A stretch of DNA of 14,956 nt from an uncultured Clostridia bacterium (GTDB taxonomy: Bacteria > Bacillota > Clostridia > Christensenellales > CAG-138): NCBI GenBank assembly GCA_937894955.1, contig CALAXO010000036.1, forward strand, positions 1-14,956. The letters run 5' to 3'. Positions 14,112 through 14,956 of this stretch are shown one piece after another. The stretch's first letter is position 1. Each line of letters opens with the position of its first letter. Under the pieces are notes generated by a model. The model did no database searches and had not been told where the DNA came from. It saw nothing but the letters and a program-made list of their open reading frames with translations. Position numbers and translations under genes: made by a program.

Positions 14112-14222
14112 TGCGCTTTGGACAATACATATTTTCGTACCGAAAGAGTCGGATATAATCAAATAACAAAAATCGTTTGCAATTATCAAAAACAGAAACG
14201 GTGCGGGAACAAAGTCATACTT

Positions 14223-14251
14223 TTGTCAATATATTAAGTCCGGTTTATACA
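14223..14251 (+). promoter_or_regulatory. Upstream tandem promoter candidate for the lipoprotein gene
   Basis: TTGTCA (14223-14228) is 17 bases from TATACA (14246-14251). It lies just ahead of a better promoter in the same direction, so the two may act in tandem. Confidence 0.4.
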
Positions 14252-14261
14252 CAAAGCAATG

Positions 14262-14290
14262 TTGACGGTATATGAAGGTCTGGGTATAAT
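14262..14290 (+). promoter_or_regulatory. Strong sigma-A promoter for the lipoprotein gene
   Basis: TTGACG (14262-14267) and TATAAT (14285-14290) are separated by exactly 17 bases, eleven of twelve positions matching consensus. It is the best promoter in the window, 41 bases ahead of the start codon. Confidence 0.8.
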
Positions 14291-14330
14291 ATAAATACAA
14301 GAGTATTATTCAACAGGGAGTTTTTATGAC

Positions 14331-14956
14331 ATGACAAAAAGAAACGGAAAAATCAACCGCACGCTTGCTGCCTTGACTGCTGCAATATTCAGCATTGTTT
14401 CGCTCATATGCGGCTGCGCGCCGGAATTAAATAATGAAAGTAAAAGCGAAGCAGCCAACGGAGAAAAAATACTTTCCGGCCGTGATGTATCGACGGACAG
14501 TCCGCAGCCTGTGAACACTCCCGAAAAAATCGGCTGGGAAAAAGGAACAATAGATTCATATATACCGGCACATGAATCCCCTCGTTTGGATGAACTGTAC
14601 AACTCCGAGACATTTTCAAAGTTAATTCCAAAAACACTTTTACTCGGAATGCAGCTCGACTCAAGCTATTTGGCTTTGTATGATCCGCTGGCAAATCCGA
14701 AAGACAACCGGTATCTGCAACTCTATTTTAAAACCGCTGACGGAAAAGTACGCTTAAAATTTACGTTGAGGAGAGCACCGGAGATGAGCGTCTTGCCGAT
14801 CCGAACGACAGTTCAACCCATTCCCTTGCGCATTTTTTATCGATGCAGGAAAGCGGATTTTCCCTCAATTAAGGATACTTCTACAACAACCAAAACCCAC
14901 GCTTACAAAACACTTTGCAGAAAATCATATCTGAATGACAAGAGACCATACCCGCC
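14331..14956 (+). CDS. Putative lipoprotein, partial at window end and probably frameshifted
   Basis: The ATG at 14331 has GGGAG ten bases upstream and a strong promoter. The product begins with a basic segment and a hydrophobic signal (about residues 11-26) ending I-C-G-C, a lipobox-like site with Cys29 and an atypical Cys at -2. An acidic, Asn/Ser-rich linker and an unrecognised domain follow (L-L-L-G-M-Q-L-D-S-S-Y-L-A-L-Y-D-P...). The frame stays open to the window edge, but after about base 14758 it becomes Arg/Pro/Thr-rich and looks out of frame. The -1 frame from 14759 (I-Y-V-E-E-S-T-G-D-E-R-L-A-D) has this genome's usual codon style, reaches TAA at 14870, and continues protein-like to TGA at 14936. 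So a one-base indel plus a nonsense change is likely, making this a pseudogene or a stretch with sequence errors. Function unknown. Confidence 0.6.
   Translation, partial: MTKRNGKINRTLAALTAAIFSIVSLICGCAPELNNESKSEAANGEKILSGRDVSTDSPQPVNTPEKIGWEKGTIDSYIPAHESPRLDELYNSETFSKLIPKTLLLGMQLDSSYLALYDPLANPKDNRYLQLYFKTADGKVRLKFTLRRAPEMSVLPIRTTVQPIPLRIFYRCRKADFPSIKDTSTTTKTHAYKTLCRKSYLNDKRPYP

Larger units (their letters stand above)
13973..14330. other. Divergent regulatory region between nrdD and the lipoprotein gene
   Basis: This 358-base stretch contains no convincing gene. It holds the nrdD promoter, the NrdR-like pair, two plus-strand promoter candidates (14223-14251 and 14262-14290), and an isolated plus-strand TATAAT near 14152 without a matching -35. 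The part from 14160 to 14220 is A-rich and otherwise unremarkable. Confidence 0.6.

Noticed and set aside
14122..14137. Third NrdR-like box (ACAATACATATTTTCG)
   Set aside because: It matches only 11 of 16 positions and is not at a 31-32 base distance from either of the better sites.
14756..14762. Programmed -1 frameshift site in the lipoprotein gene
   Set aside because: The AAAATTT run is not a canonical X-XXY-YYZ heptamer in this frame, I see no clear downstream stem, and the shifted frame soon meets a stop, so an indel is the simpler explanation.

Overview
The window reads as chromosomal DNA from a strictly anaerobic, probably fermentative member of the Bacillota (Clostridia) with roughly balanced base composition. 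The evidence is the Ptb-Buk butyrate-kinase route, a class III (oxygen-sensitive, glycyl-radical) ribonucleotide reductase, AgrC/GHKL-type sensor kinases, strong GGAGG-type ribosome binding sites, sigma-A-like promoters and intrinsic terminators. I cannot place it to genus. No tRNA, rRNA, CRISPR array, insertion sequence or phage gene is visible.

Positions 1-2828 (+): three tandem, translationally coupled paralogues of membrane sensor kinases (the first cut by the window edge). They join by GTGA and ATGA overlaps. The first two keep the phospho-acceptor H-box (EHDMKN) but stop before any ATPase domain. The third has a complete GHKL ATPase domain but Gln-Asn in place of the His-Asp of its H-box. 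They look like complementary halves of one kinase system and are the most unusual thing here. No response regulator lies in the window.

Positions 2829-5145 (+): a hairpin, a promoter, then ptb and buk, which convert butyryl-CoA to butyrate and yield ATP. Positions 5268-5721 (+): trxA followed by three hairpins, the last a textbook terminator. Positions 5843-6037 (-): a small two-helix membrane protein with its own TATAAT box, convergent with trxA and divergent from mreB.

Positions 6357-10577 (+): mreB; then a phosphohexomutase with an in-frame triplicated pentapeptide next to its sugar-binding loop; trxB (thioredoxin reductase); and a small eight-cysteine protein of the PF04071 'cysteine-rich small domain' type. 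The group ends at a strong terminator.

Positions 10585-13972 (-): tatD (metal-dependent hydrolase) and, upstream of it on the same strand, nrdD. NrdD carries an N-terminal ATP-cone and an extra C-terminal glutaredoxin/thioredoxin-like CPNC domain. A near-consensus promoter and a pair of NrdR-box-like sites 32 bases apart lie upstream of nrdD. The activase gene nrdG is not in the window. TrxA, TrxB and the CPNC domain of NrdD form a thiol-redox theme that could supply electrons for anaerobic dNTP synthesis.

Positions 14223-14956 (+): strong promoters and the start of a putative lipoprotein gene whose reading frame appears broken by a frameshift and a nonsense codon near the window end.
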